A DNA stretch of 64,000 nt from Roseinatronobacter sp052379845. GTDB taxonomy: Bacteria > Pseudomonadota > Alphaproteobacteria > Rhodobacterales > Rhodobacteraceae. Positions 51,635-60,895 of the stretch are shown here, piece by piece. Numbering within the stretch: the stretch's first letter is position 1; the number at the start of each line of letters is the position of its first letter. The notes beneath the pieces were generated by a model that was given only the letters and a program-made list of their open reading frames with translations, was not told the origin of the DNA and did no database searches. The stretch lies in the NCBI GenBank assembly GCA_052379845.1, contig JBQTCF010000023.1. One strand, 5' to 3'. The position numbers and the translations under genes are program-made.

Positions 51635-52737
51635 TATTCCTGCCCTTCGATCTTTGTGCGCATGAAGTGCAGCCGCTCCATGATTGGCGCGTCCGAGAAA
51701 TGGAACAGATCGAACCTGGTTTCGGCCTGCAACGACCACGGCACCCAAGACGGTACCACAAACATATCGCCTTTTTCCAGTTCTGTGGTTTCGCCGTTCA
51801 GAACCACCGCGCCGGTTCCTTCAAACACCTGAAACACGCTGGAGCCGACCTCGTTGCGGGTAGCTGTTTGCGTGCCCGCACGCAGCCGGTGGAATTCGCA
51901 ACGGATCGTTGGCATGACATCGCCGCCAGTGGTCGGGTTCACATAGCGGATGGCCGCATGTCCCGGCGCGATGGTGGCGGGTTGGCCTTCATCCTCCAAC
52001 AGCAGTTGTTCCGTTAATGCACGGTCAGTGAATTCCCAGCGATAGGCCCCGATGGGGGATGCCACGGTGTCTTGCAGCCCCGACAGCGGGCGTAGGCCAG
52101 GATGGCACCACAGGCGCTCCCCGCGCGAGAAATTCGGTGTCGCATAATCGGTCACGCGATCTGACCCGAATTCAAAGAACCCTACATCCATCTGTTGGCT
52201 GAAGGGAATATCCAGCCCGTCAATCCAGGCCATCGGTTGATCGGTGTCATTATGATGGCCGTGAAAGTTCCAGCCCGGCGTCAACAGAAGATCGCCACGC
52301 GACATGCGCACCGGATCGCCGTTTACCACGGTCCACACGCCTTCGCCCTCAACGACAAAGCGGAAGGCATTTTGCGAATGGCGGTGTTCGGGCGCGGTTT
52401 CGCGCGGACCGAGATACTGGATCGCTGCCCATAGCGTCGGGCTGATATAGGCATTCGGTGCGAGGCCGGGGTTTGCCAGCCCGATGGCGCGGCGTTCGCC
52501 GCCCCGCCCTACGGGGACCAGCGCGCCCGATGCCTCGGCCAGCGGCAGCAGCTTCGCCCATTTCCAGACATGTGGCACGGCTTTGGGTTTCGGATGGATC
52601 GGCATCAGATCACCAAGCTGGGTCCAGAGCGGGATTAGGTTTTCCTCCTCGAACCCTTTGTAAAGCGCGCGCAACTCGGGGCTGTCTTCGGGCTGCATCG
52701 CGTGTTCAACAGTGTCATAATCAAGCGGTTCGTTCAT
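51634..52737 (-). CDS. Gentisate 1,2-dioxygenase
   Basis: The start at 52737 has AAGGAGG and gives 367 residues. It is a bicupin with iron-ligand histidines in ETAPEHRHSQNAFRFVVEGE (His118, His120) and GWNFHGHHND (about 159-162). A second cupin (GSSVFQVFEGTGAVVLNGE, KGDMFVVPSWVPW) follows. It opens the ring of gentisate to maleylpyruvate with Fe(II) and O2. It sits in a tight operon with the isomerase-like and GST genes, the signature set of a gentisate pathway. Confidence 0.95.
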   Translation of the reverse strand: MNEPLDYDTVEHAMQPEDSPELRALYKGFEEENLIPLWTQLGDLMPIHPKPKAVPHVWKWAKLLPLAEASGALVPVGRGGERRAIGLANPGLAPNAYISPTLWAAIQYLGPRETAPEHRHSQNAFRFVVEGEGVWTVVNGDPVRMSRGDLLLTPGWNFHGHHNDTDQPMAWIDGLDIPFSQQMDVGFFEFGSDRVTDYATPNFSRGERLWCHPGLRPLSGLQDTVASPIGAYRWEFTDRALTEQLLLEDEGQPATIAPGHAAIRYVNPTTGGDVMPTIRCEFHRLRAGTQTATRNEVGSSVFQVFEGTGAVVLNGETTELEKGDMFVVPSWVPWSLQAETRFDLFHFSDAPIMERLHFMRTKIEGQE

Positions 52738-52771
52738 TTGTTTGTGCCTCCTTGATGGAACGGGAATGGGG

Positions 52772-53419
52772 TCAGGCTGCATCGGGCTGGTTCGGGGGGG
52801 CGGCCATGATAAAGGCGGGCAATTCATCCAGCGCGGCATAGATGCGCGCGATTACCGGCCAGCGATCCAGAGCAATGCTGAAACGACGGTTGTTCCAGAT
52901 CTGCGCATAAAGGCAGATATCGGCCATGCCGGGGGTTTCACCATGGCAGTAGGTGCCGGTCTGGTCACTGGTGGCAAGTGTGGTTTCCAATGCATCAAAA
53001 GTCAGCGTGACCCAATGCGTGAACCATTCATTCTGCGCGTCGTCATCCGCTCCGAACTGGTCGCGGATACGAAACAACACGCGCAGGTTGTTCAACGGAT
53101 GAACTTCGCAGGCGATTGTGTAGGACAGCGCGCGCACGCGGGCACGCCCGTCCGCATCGGGAGGCAGCAGCGCGGGTTCAGGATGGGTTTCCTCCAGCCA
53201 TTCAAGGATCGCCAGCGATTGTGTCAGGACCGTACCATCCGCGCGTTCCAGTGTTGGCACCAAGCCCTGCGGATTCTTCGCCAGATATTCGGGTGTCCGG
53301 GTTTCGCCATCGCGTAGAACATAGGGGATATAGTCATATGCCAGCCCCTTCAGGTTCAGCGCGGCGCGCAGCCGTGTGGATGTCGATGATCGAAAGAAGT
53401 TGTGCAATTTTAGGGTCAT
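52772..53419 (-). CDS. Glutathione-dependent maleylpyruvate isomerase (zeta-class GST, NagL-like)
   Basis: The 215-residue protein has the zeta GST active-site motif FRSSTSTRLRAALNLKGLAY, then NPQGLVPTLERADGTVLTQS and LAILEWLEETHPEPALLP. The C-terminal helical domain shows GMADICLYAQIWNNRRF. It would isomerise maleylpyruvate to fumarylpyruvate with glutathione. Its position between the dioxygenase and the hydrolase supports this over maleylacetoacetate isomerisation, which the same family also performs. Confidence 0.92.
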   Translation of the reverse strand: MTLKLHNFFRSSTSTRLRAALNLKGLAYDYIPYVLRDGETRTPEYLAKNPQGLVPTLERADGTVLTQSLAILEWLEETHPEPALLPPDADGRARVRALSYTIACEVHPLNNLRVLFRIRDQFGADDDAQNEWFTHWVTLTFDALETTLATSDQTGTYCHGETPGMADICLYAQIWNNRRFSIALDRWPVIARIYAALDELPAFIMAAPPNQPDAA

Positions 53420-53429
53420 ATGTGGCTCC

Positions 53430-54254
53430 TTAATGTGACATGAAAACGGGCACGCGCGTTGTTTTCAGTACTTCATGGGTCACGCCGCCAAACAGATCCT
53501 GCGAAAACTTGCTGTGCTCATATGCGCCCATGACGATCAGTTTCGCGCCAACCTCGTCTGCGGCATCCTCGATCACAGCAGCGATGCTGCGACCCTTGGC
53601 GCTGCGATGCAGGTGATCGGCAGCAATGCCGTGGCGCTCCAGATGGCGCAGGATTCCACCATCGATCGGCGTTTGTGGTGCCCGCCCGCCGACCGTCAGA
53701 AGTGTGACCTTGCGCTTGCCCTCGATAATGCCCATCGCATCGCCAAGGGCGCGGGCGGCGGCGCGTTTGCCGTCCCATGCGACAAGGACATGATCGGCCA
53801 GCACCGGCGCGGAATAGTTTTCCGGGACAATCAATACAGGTCGCCCGCTGCGCAGCGCGATCAAGTCTGGGCTGACAACGTGATGCTCTTCACCGACCAG
53901 ATCAGATTGAAACCCGGTGATCACCAGATCGTAATGCCGCGCAAGCTCACTCGGCAATATGTCGCAAAGCTCTTCGGGCGGAATGAAGCGCGCGCGATCC
54001 GCAAGACCTGCTGCGCGCACAGCTGTTTCAAACTGCGCGATGGCGGTCAGGGTATCGCTTTTCTCGGCTCTCCGAAGCTGGTCGCGCAGCGCCGCGGAAA
54101 GCCCCGCTCCGAAACGGTCAAAAAAAGACCTCCCGTTGCGCATGATCACTGTCAACCATGCATCATAATGCTGCGCCAGCTTGATCGAGTGAGCTAGGCT
54201 GGCGGCAAATGCCGCCTCTCCGCTATAGGCCAGAAGCAGGTTTCTGAAACTCAT
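53430..54254 (-). CDS. Tandem universal stress protein (UspA family)
   Basis: The start at 54254 has GGAG upstream and gives 274 residues. Two UspA domains are seen. The first begins NLLLAYSGEAAFAASLAHSI, and the second ends with the nucleotide-binding GAYEHSKFSQDLFGGVTHEV. The middle includes LIALRSGRPVLIVPENY and LVAWDGKRAAARAL. A cytoplasmic stress or substrate-signal role is usual. It lies inside the gentisate operon and may help the cell to tolerate aromatic acids. Confidence 0.9.
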   Translation of the reverse strand: MSFRNLLLAYSGEAAFAASLAHSIKLAQHYDAWLTVIMRNGRSFFDRFGAGLSAALRDQLRRAEKSDTLTAIAQFETAVRAAGLADRARFIPPEELCDILPSELARHYDLVITGFQSDLVGEEHHVVSPDLIALRSGRPVLIVPENYSAPVLADHVLVAWDGKRAAARALGDAMGIIEGKRKVTLLTVGGRAPQTPIDGGILRHLERHGIAADHLHRSAKGRSIAAVIEDAADEVGAKLIVMGAYEHSKFSQDLFGGVTHEVLKTTRVPVFMSH

Positions 54255-54279
54255 GCGCCGCTCCGTTGGTTGTGCCCAC

Positions 54280-54975
54280 TCAGACCCTTGGGCCAATGGG
54301 AGTTTCGATTGCGCCAAGACCTGCGATTTCGACGCGACACAGATCGCCCTCAAGCAACGGGCCGACACCTGCGGGCGTGCCCGTCATGATCAGATCGCCC
54401 GGACGTAATTCGATCGAATGCGACAGGATCGAGATGATTTCGGGAACCGACCAGATCAGTTCTGAAAGATCGGCATCCTGCTTGGTCTTGCCATTCACCG
54501 TCAGTGTTATGGCCCCCTTATCAGGGTGGCCCGTTTTCTCGACGGGATAGACTGGGCCAATCACTGCCGAACGGTCAAACGCCTTGCCCCAATCCCAGGG
54601 CCGCCCTTGTTCGCGCGCTTTCAGCTGAAGATCACGCCGTGTCAGGTCATTGCCCACCGCATAGCCCCAAACATGTGACAGGCTGTCCTTTTCCGCGATA
54701 TTCCTGCCCGCCGTTCCGATTACGGCGACAAGTTCGGCCTCATAGTGGAAATTCTCTGTCTCTGGCGGGTAGGCCACCGTCTCGCCGCTATCTACCACCG
54801 CATCAGCGGGTTTGGTGAAGAAAAACGGCGGGTCGCGATCCGGGTCTTTGCCCATTTCACGTGCATGGGCGGCATAGTTGCGCCCGACGCAGAAGATCCG
54901 CCGGACCGGCAACCGATCGTCACTGCCAGCGACGGCAACGCTTGGTGGAGCCGGTGGGGTGAATACAAATGCCAT
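54280..54975 (-). CDS. Fumarylpyruvate hydrolase (FAH family, NagK-like)
   Basis: The 231-residue protein shows the FAH fold: RIFCVGRNYAAHAREMGKDP, PPFFFTKPADAVVDSG, the metal-binding FHYEAELVAVIGTAGRNI, and YAVGNDLTRRDLQLKAREQG. It ends LRPGDLIMTGTPAGVGPL. It splits fumarylpyruvate into fumarate and pyruvate, the last step of the gentisate route. The size fits the short single-domain class. Confidence 0.94.
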   Translation of the reverse strand: MAFVFTPPAPPSVAVAGSDDRLPVRRIFCVGRNYAAHAREMGKDPDRDPPFFFTKPADAVVDSGETVAYPPETENFHYEAELVAVIGTAGRNIAEKDSLSHVWGYAVGNDLTRRDLQLKAREQGRPWDWGKAFDRSAVIGPVYPVEKTGHPDKGAITLTVNGKTKQDADLSELIWSVPEIISILSHSIELRPGDLIMTGTPAGVGPLLEGDLCRVEIAGLGAIETPIGPRV

Positions 54976-55008
54976 AGTCTTTCCTTTCCTTGGGTCTGTG
55001 ACGGCTTT

Positions 55009-56961
55009 TCAGCCTTGTTGTTGGTGGTGTTCCGGTTCAGGCTGTCGGGCATGTTCGCGGCGGGCAAGCACCCATAGGCAGATAAGGGCAAGGAAGCCTG
55101 CGCCATTGATCCAGATCGTGTGCGAACCGCCAATCCCCGGTGGCAACAGAAGTGCCACACCTGCCAATCCTAGCAGAACGCGCCGCATCGGCCCTGCCGG
55201 TCCGTGCAGCCATCCAACGAACGCCGCAGAAATCGCATAGACACCAATTACCGCTGTAATTACCGCCAGCACGATTTCCGACGGATCGCCCATCAGCAGC
55301 AGCGCGGGCGAAAAGACGAACAGGAAGGGCACGATATAGGCGGTCCAGCCGAAGCGCATGGATTCCCAGGCCGTGGCCATCGGCGAGGCCTTGGCAATGG
55401 CCGCAGCGAAAAACGCGCCAATCCCGATCGGGGGCGTCACCATCGACATCATTCCCAGATAGAAGATGAATAGATGCGCGGCAATCGGCTCAACTCCCGA
55501 TTGCACCAGCGAAGGCGCAATCAGTACGGCCAGCAGTAGATAGACACCGACTGTCGGCATTCCCATGCCTAGGATCAGGCAGGCCAGCGCCGAGATCAGC
55601 AGCAGCAGAAAAACACTGCCCTGCCCCAGATCGACAAGCGCGAAGGTCGCGGCAAAGCCAAGGCCGGTGACAGACAGCACCCCGATGATGAACCCCGCAG
55701 CGGCCGAAATCATGATGATATCGGTGATCGATCGCCCCGCTTCGACAGCGGCACTCCACAAATCGCGGAGGCCCATCCGGGTTTTACCATAGCCGACGGT
55801 CAGCCCGATCAGCAGCGCCGCCCCGCCACCCCAAAGGGCTGCGGTTTCGGCGGGCTGATTGAACCAAAACAATGCTGTGACAATAGCCGCGAAGGGCAGG
55901 ATAAATACCCAACCACGCGACAGAACATTGCGTGTTGGCGGAATATCGTCCAGTTCCAGCGGTTTTATATTCTGCTTTGCGGCCTGAAGATCAGCCTGCA
56001 CGAACAACGCCACATAGTATAGAAGCGCAGGCACGATCGCTGCGACGACGATTTCCGCATAGGGCCTTTGCAGGATATCAGCCATCAGAAACGCCACCGC
56101 CCCCATGACCGGCGGCGCGATCTGGCCACCGGTCGAGGCCACGGCCTCCACCGCACCCGCTGTGGTCCGCCGGAATCCGGAACGGATCATCAGCCGGATC
56201 GTGACCACGCCGGTAGCCACGATGTTCGAGACGACAACCCCTGAAATCGACCCGAACAGCCCCGATGCCATGATGGAAATCTTCGCCGCTCCGCCCCGCT
56301 TGCGGCCCATGGTCGCCATGGCAATATCATTGAAAAAATCCGCGCCCCCCGAACGCAACAGCAACTGGCCGAAAAACACGAAAGCTACGACCACGGTGGC
56401 CGCGACATTCAATGTCAGGCCCAGCAAGCCATTGGGATCGAAGGCCAGATAGACCGCCAGCCGTTGCGGCGCGACCTCACGGGTTTGCAGCGCACCGGGC
56501 ACAAGATGGCCAATCAACCCGTATCCGCCGATTACCAGTACAACGATCACCAATGTCCAGCCCACCGCGCGGCGCAGCCCTTCCAGCACCAGCAAGAACA
56601 GCGCAATCCCTACGACCAGCGCATCCCAAGGAAGCGACATTGCCTGCGACACCAGCTTCGGATAAGCGAGCGCCACATAGAACGACAGCCCCAGTCCCAA
56701 AGTAGACAATGTCCAGTCCAGCAGACTGGATCGTCCAGTTTCGCCTCTGCCCTTTCCGCGATGACCTGTGACCAGAAAGATAATCGCTAGGCTCAGACCC
56801 AGCATTACGGCCAAGAATTGTTCGGTATAATAGGAATAACCCAGCCGCGACGGTATACTTGCGGCCTGCACCACGGCAGCTATCGTCAATATTCCTGCCA
56901 GCACATTCACCACAACTCCTGTCGGGCTACGCTTCGCAGCTGATTTCACGTCTTGTTCCAC
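55009..56961 (-). CDS. TRAP transporter fused permease (TAXI type)
   Basis: The GTG at 56961 with GGAAGGG upstream gives 650 residues; a TTG at 56994 is an alternative. About 16-18 membrane segments combine the small DctQ-like part with the large DctM-like part. Typical stretches: SGLFGSISGVVVSNIVATGV, GAVEAVASTGGQIAPPVMGA, LILGMGMPTVGVYLLLAVLI and MVTPPIGIGAFFAAAIAKAS. It imports an organic acid using the sodium or proton gradient. It pairs with the TAXI binding protein just upstream and probably takes up salicylate, gentisate or a relative. Confidence 0.92.
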   Translation of the reverse strand: MEQDVKSAAKRSPTGVVVNVLAGILTIAAVVQAASIPSRLGYSYYTEQFLAVMLGLSLAIIFLVTGHRGKGRGETGRSSLLDWTLSTLGLGLSFYVALAYPKLVSQAMSLPWDALVVGIALFLLVLEGLRRAVGWTLVIVVLVIGGYGLIGHLVPGALQTREVAPQRLAVYLAFDPNGLLGLTLNVAATVVVAFVFFGQLLLRSGGADFFNDIAMATMGRKRGGAAKISIMASGLFGSISGVVVSNIVATGVVTIRLMIRSGFRRTTAGAVEAVASTGGQIAPPVMGAVAFLMADILQRPYAEIVVAAIVPALLYYVALFVQADLQAAKQNIKPLELDDIPPTRNVLSRGWVFILPFAAIVTALFWFNQPAETAALWGGGAALLIGLTVGYGKTRMGLRDLWSAAVEAGRSITDIIMISAAAGFIIGVLSVTGLGFAATFALVDLGQGSVFLLLLISALACLILGMGMPTVGVYLLLAVLIAPSLVQSGVEPIAAHLFIFYLGMMSMVTPPIGIGAFFAAAIAKASPMATAWESMRFGWTAYIVPFLFVFSPALLLMGDPSEIVLAVITAVIGVYAISAAFVGWLHGPAGPMRRVLLGLAGVALLLPPGIGGSHTIWINGAGFLALICLWVLARREHARQPEPEHHQQQG

Positions 56962-57024
56962 GCCATACCCTTCCGGCCAAGGTCGGGGCAGCAATACCGC
57001 CCCGGTGTCGCGCTACGTCGCTTA

Positions 57025-57990
57025 TTAATGAGATGTCATCGCCACGCCGCGTTCTTGAAAGAAAGCGATGGCTCCTGGGTGGTATTCGACCCCCGGATAA
57101 TCCTTAAATGCAGTGTTAATATCCATGACCTGCAAGGGCGGATAGGCTGCACCGATGGCATCGCTCTGATCGAAAAGTACCGAAAGCAGTTTGCCAACAT
57201 CCTCGTCCGACACATGGGCGCCAGCGACAAGCACATTGTCCCAAGTGACGAACATCATCGGCTCATGTACGCCCACACGGACGGGGGCGGGCGTGACTTC
57301 CGAGAAATAGAAGGCCGGTCGAACCTCGCGGATACGTGCCAGCGTTTCATCATTGGCCTCGACCGTCAGAAAACGCACACCGCCCACGGATGCGTCGATC
57401 TCTGCCACTTTTGGACCGCCAACAGCGAAAAAGGCACTGTCCACACGGCCTGATGCCATATCATCGGAGCCGCGGATCAGTTCGGGCACCGGCACTTGAC
57501 GCACATCGTCCCAGCTAAGCCCACCTGCCGCCAGAATGGCCGAGATATGGGAGCGCGCGATTGAAAATGCATCCCAGCCCGAGGGCACGCTGCGGCCTTC
57601 CAGTTCGGACACGGCGGTCAGGCCCGAGCTTTCCTTCACATATAGCCCGACTGGAAATGGATTGACCCGCGCGACAACGCGCAGGTTGGGCATTGCCACG
57701 CTGTATTCATCCGTGCCCGCAACCGCCGTGATGACATCATTCACATCATTGAGCGAGAATTCCGCCAGCGCGTCATTCACCGCCTGCATCATCTGGGCAT
57801 TTCCGCCATAGGGTTGCACGACAAGGCGCATGTCTGCGCTCGCGCGCGCCTCGCCGGAAATAACCGACGCCATCGTGTTCCAGACCGACCCTTGCGGCGG
57901 TGTTGAGAATGACTGCACCTGCGCATGGGCCATGGGCGCAAGCCCTGCGGCCAGAATGCCTGCGATCAGGTGTTTGCTGAATCGTTTCAT
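57025..57990 (-). CDS. TAXI-family TRAP solute-binding protein
   Basis: The start at 57990 has GGGAGGAA and gives 321 residues with a signal peptide (HLIAGILAAGLAPMAHA). The mature part opens SFSTPPQGSVWNTMASVISG and shows AMPNLRVVARVNPFPVGLYV, ELEGRSVPSGWDAFSIARSH and FFAVGGPKVAEI, as in TAXI receptors. It catches the aromatic acid in the periplasm for the fused permease downstream. Confidence 0.9.
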   Translation of the reverse strand: MKRFSKHLIAGILAAGLAPMAHAQVQSFSTPPQGSVWNTMASVISGEARASADMRLVVQPYGGNAQMMQAVNDALAEFSLNDVNDVITAVAGTDEYSVAMPNLRVVARVNPFPVGLYVKESSGLTAVSELEGRSVPSGWDAFSIARSHISAILAAGGLSWDDVRQVPVPELIRGSDDMASGRVDSAFFAVGGPKVAEIDASVGGVRFLTVEANDETLARIREVRPAFYFSEVTPAPVRVGVHEPMMFVTWDNVLVAGAHVSDEDVGKLLSVLFDQSDAIGAAYPPLQVMDINTAFKDYPGVEYHPGAIAFFQERGVAMTSH

Positions 57991-58037
57991 GTAGGTTCCT
58001 CCCGTCATGTCAATTCCTCCCTTGACGTGGTTACGTG

Positions 58038-60782
58038 TCAGGCTGCGGCGTCCGGTTTGCGCAACAGCGCCTGACGGTCGATCTTGCCGGTGCCCGTCTT
58101 GGGCAGCTCGGCCACATAGTCGAACAAGCGCGGCGCCTTGTAGGGCGTCAGTTGTGCCTTGATGTAATCGCGCAATCTTGCGGTCTGCGCCGCATCACCG
58201 CTCTGGCCCGGAACTAGGTTGACCACGGCGCGCAATGCCGTGCGCTTGTCGACCAGTTGTTCGGCCAGCACAGCGCATTCATGCACATCAGGGTGTTCAT
58301 TCAGGCAGCGCTCCACCTCCAGCGGCCAGACCCATTGCCCCGACACTTTCACCAGATCGTCGGCGCGACCTTGAAAATAGTAATACCCTTCGCGTTCGAT
58401 GAAGCGGTCGCCCGTGTAGATCCAGTCGCCGCGCATTGTATCGCGGGTCTTATCCGGACGGTTCCAGTACGTGGGCGAGGATGAATGCCCGCGCACGAAC
58501 ATCACGCCTTCCTCACCTGGCGATGCGGGTTTGCCGTCTGGCGTTTCCAGTCTGATTTCATAGCCCGGTACCCGCGCGCCCGCCGCGCCAAGCCGGTGAT
58601 CGTCCAGCCGGTTGCTAAGGTAGATATGCAGCATCTCGGTAGACCCAAGCCCTTCGGTCGGTCCATGGCCCACATTGGATTTCCATGCGGTGTAGACATC
58701 CTCGGACAGAATTTCGGCTGCTGACATGGATTGGCGCAGCGATGACAGATCCCGTTTGTCGATGTCCTTCGCCCGTGCCAACGCGGTATAAAGCGTCGGC
58801 AGGCCAAACAGCACGCTGGGCCGGAAGGTCTCAATCGCGTCCAGGACCACCTCAGGGCGGGGCTGGTCCGGCACCAGAAGCGTGGTTGCGCCGCAGGCGA
58901 AGGGAAAGACCAGCGAATTTCCGAACCCATAGGCGAAATAGCATTTAGGTACCGAATAGCAGATATCGCCATTCCGAAGGTTCAGTACATGATCGCCGAA
59001 ACTCTGCTGGATGTAGGCAATATCGTGATGCAGATGAACAATACCTTTGGGCCGCCCGGTCGAACCGGATGAGTACATCCAGAAAGCCATGTCATCGGGT
59101 CCGGTATCTGCTGGGTTCAATGTGTCGGCGGTATCGGCAAGGAAGCGTTCCGATCCGATGGCCTGTGGCGCGTTGGGGGCACCGTTCACGATGACCAGTG
59201 TTTCAAGCGCTGTGCCCGTCAGCGTTTCAGTGTCGAAAACCGAGGCCAGATTAGCCTCGACCATCGCGATGCGCGCCGCACTGTCCTTGAGGAAATAATT
59301 CAGCACATCCGGCTTAGTCTGGATATTCAGAAGCACCGGTACGAAACCGGCCCTGACTGCGCCGTAGAAGGCCGCCGGATAGGCAGGCGTGTCATCCAGA
59401 AAGAAGGCAATACGTTCCCCACGCTGCAACCCCGCGCGGATAAAGGCATTGCCCCAGCGCGCGGCCTCGGCGATCAGGGCACGATAGCTTAGGCTGCCCA
59501 TCGGTCCGGTCACGGCAATCTTGTCGGGGTTGCGGGCAAGGTTCTGCCACAACATCTCCGAACAGTTGCGATGCGCCGCCTTGTCAAATCCGATTTCCAT
59601 TGCCCCCGGAACATCCACCGCGACAGGGTCGATGACCGGTTCGGGGTAGCGCGCTTTCTGGGCGTCATAGCGCGCCATGAAACCCGGAGAGCCCTGACGC
59701 AGCCGGTCCATGTCCATGCGCCCGGAACGTGTCAGGTAATCGAAGGTGAAATCCAGCGCAGAGCGATCCAGCTTGCGCTCAAACCCCTCATACCAACGCG
59801 CAGATGTATTGGCCGCATCAACGATACGCCGGGCCTCAGGTGGGCGTTCATGCTGGAATGCGGCCAGCGCTGCGTCAATATCGTCGTGTGCGCGCATAGC
59901 GGCCACCAGCGCAAAGGCATCTTCCATCGCCAGCCTTGTGCCCGAACCGATGGAAAAATGCGCCGTATGCGCGGCGTCACCCAGAACCACGTACCGGCCC
60001 GACACCCAAGTGTTGCACCAGAGGCGCGGGAATTGCCTCCATTCGGACTTATTGGTCAGGAGCGCGCTGCCCCGCAAGGTTTCCGAAAATAACTCGCTGC
60101 ACAGACGGGCACTGTCAGTCTCGTCCATATCGGCAAATCCGCATTTCTGGAATGTCGCATCATCGCATTCCACAATGAAGGTGCTGCGATCAGGCGCATA
60201 GCGATAGTGATGCGCATTGAATGCACCTTTCTCACTGCGCAGGAAGGTCTGCGTCAAGCGCTCGAACGGGATGGATGCACCGAACCACGCGAAGTGATTG
60301 CCGAACTGGTCGCGCGTCGGGGCGAACGCGTCGCGCTTCGCTTTGCGCACCAGCGAATTAACCCCATCCGCACCGATCACCATATCGGCGGATAAATCAT
60401 CCAGCGCTGTTACTTCGGTGCCGAAACGCAACGTGGCACCTAGTTTTTCGGCCTGTGTTGCCAGTAACTCGATCAGCGCCAAACGCCCAATTGCACCATA
60501 ACCCATTCCGTCAACGACCTCGCGGCCCGTGGGGGTGACAAGTTCCATGTCGCACCAGCGCTCCATCTGCGGTGCGACAAGAGCGTGGGTTTCGGGGTCG
60601 TCACATTTCATCGCATCAAGTACACGGTCGGAGAAGACCACGCCAAAACCGAATGTGGCCGCGCGGTTGTTCCGTTCGGTCACGCGCACGGACACGGTAG
60701 GAAAATGCCGCCGCAAAAGAATAGCTGCATAAAGGCCCGCTGGCCCCGCACCTAGAATTTCCACACTTGATAGCTGTGACAT
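58038..60782 (-). CDS. Fused salicylyl-CoA 5-hydroxylase-like monooxygenase and benzoate/salicylate-CoA ligase
   Basis: The 914-residue protein has a very strong GGAGGAGGAG site. Residues 1 to about 385 form an FAD monooxygenase: GAGPAGLYAA (11-20), ATFGFGVVFSD, GADGVNSLVR (about 136) and GDAAHTAHFSIGSGTRLAME (about 266). It is a paralogue of the separate enzyme encoded next door. From about residue 395 an AMP-forming ligase of the benzoate-CoA ligase type begins (CSEMLWQNLARNPDKIAVTG). It contains the phosphate loop YSSGSTGRPKG near 570, TEGLGSTEMLHIYLSN, IYTGDRFIEREGYYYFQGRA and the catalytic Lys in KTGTGKIDRQ near the end. One chain could thus activate an aromatic acid and hydroxylate its CoA ester. 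Salicylate is the inferred substrate because gentisate dioxygenase lies downstream. Confidence 0.92.
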   Translation of the reverse strand: MSQLSSVEILGAGPAGLYAAILLRRHFPTVSVRVTERNNRAATFGFGVVFSDRVLDAMKCDDPETHALVAPQMERWCDMELVTPTGREVVDGMGYGAIGRLALIELLATQAEKLGATLRFGTEVTALDDLSADMVIGADGVNSLVRKAKRDAFAPTRDQFGNHFAWFGASIPFERLTQTFLRSEKGAFNAHHYRYAPDRSTFIVECDDATFQKCGFADMDETDSARLCSELFSETLRGSALLTNKSEWRQFPRLWCNTWVSGRYVVLGDAAHTAHFSIGSGTRLAMEDAFALVAAMRAHDDIDAALAAFQHERPPEARRIVDAANTSARWYEGFERKLDRSALDFTFDYLTRSGRMDMDRLRQGSPGFMARYDAQKARYPEPVIDPVAVDVPGAMEIGFDKAAHRNCSEMLWQNLARNPDKIAVTGPMGSLSYRALIAEAARWGNAFIRAGLQRGERIAFFLDDTPAYPAAFYGAVRAGFVPVLLNIQTKPDVLNYFLKDSAARIAMVEANLASVFDTETLTGTALETLVIVNGAPNAPQAIGSERFLADTADTLNPADTGPDDMAFWMYSSGSTGRPKGIVHLHHDIAYIQQSFGDHVLNLRNGDICYSVPKCYFAYGFGNSLVFPFACGATTLLVPDQPRPEVVLDAIETFRPSVLFGLPTLYTALARAKDIDKRDLSSLRQSMSAAEILSEDVYTAWKSNVGHGPTEGLGSTEMLHIYLSNRLDDHRLGAAGARVPGYEIRLETPDGKPASPGEEGVMFVRGHSSSPTYWNRPDKTRDTMRGDWIYTGDRFIEREGYYYFQGRADDLVKVSGQWVWPLEVERCLNEHPDVHECAVLAEQLVDKRTALRAVVNLVPGQSGDAAQTARLRDYIKAQLTPYKAPRLFDYVAELPKTGTGKIDRQALLRKPDAAA

Positions 60783-60895
60783 AACATCTCCTCCTCCGTC
60801 ACATGGACGCAGCCTGTTTCCGTTGGGTCAGCGCAATCAGGATGACCCGCATTAATGATGAAAGCACCGCTTGCCGCGCCCGCCCTTTGGTTGGG

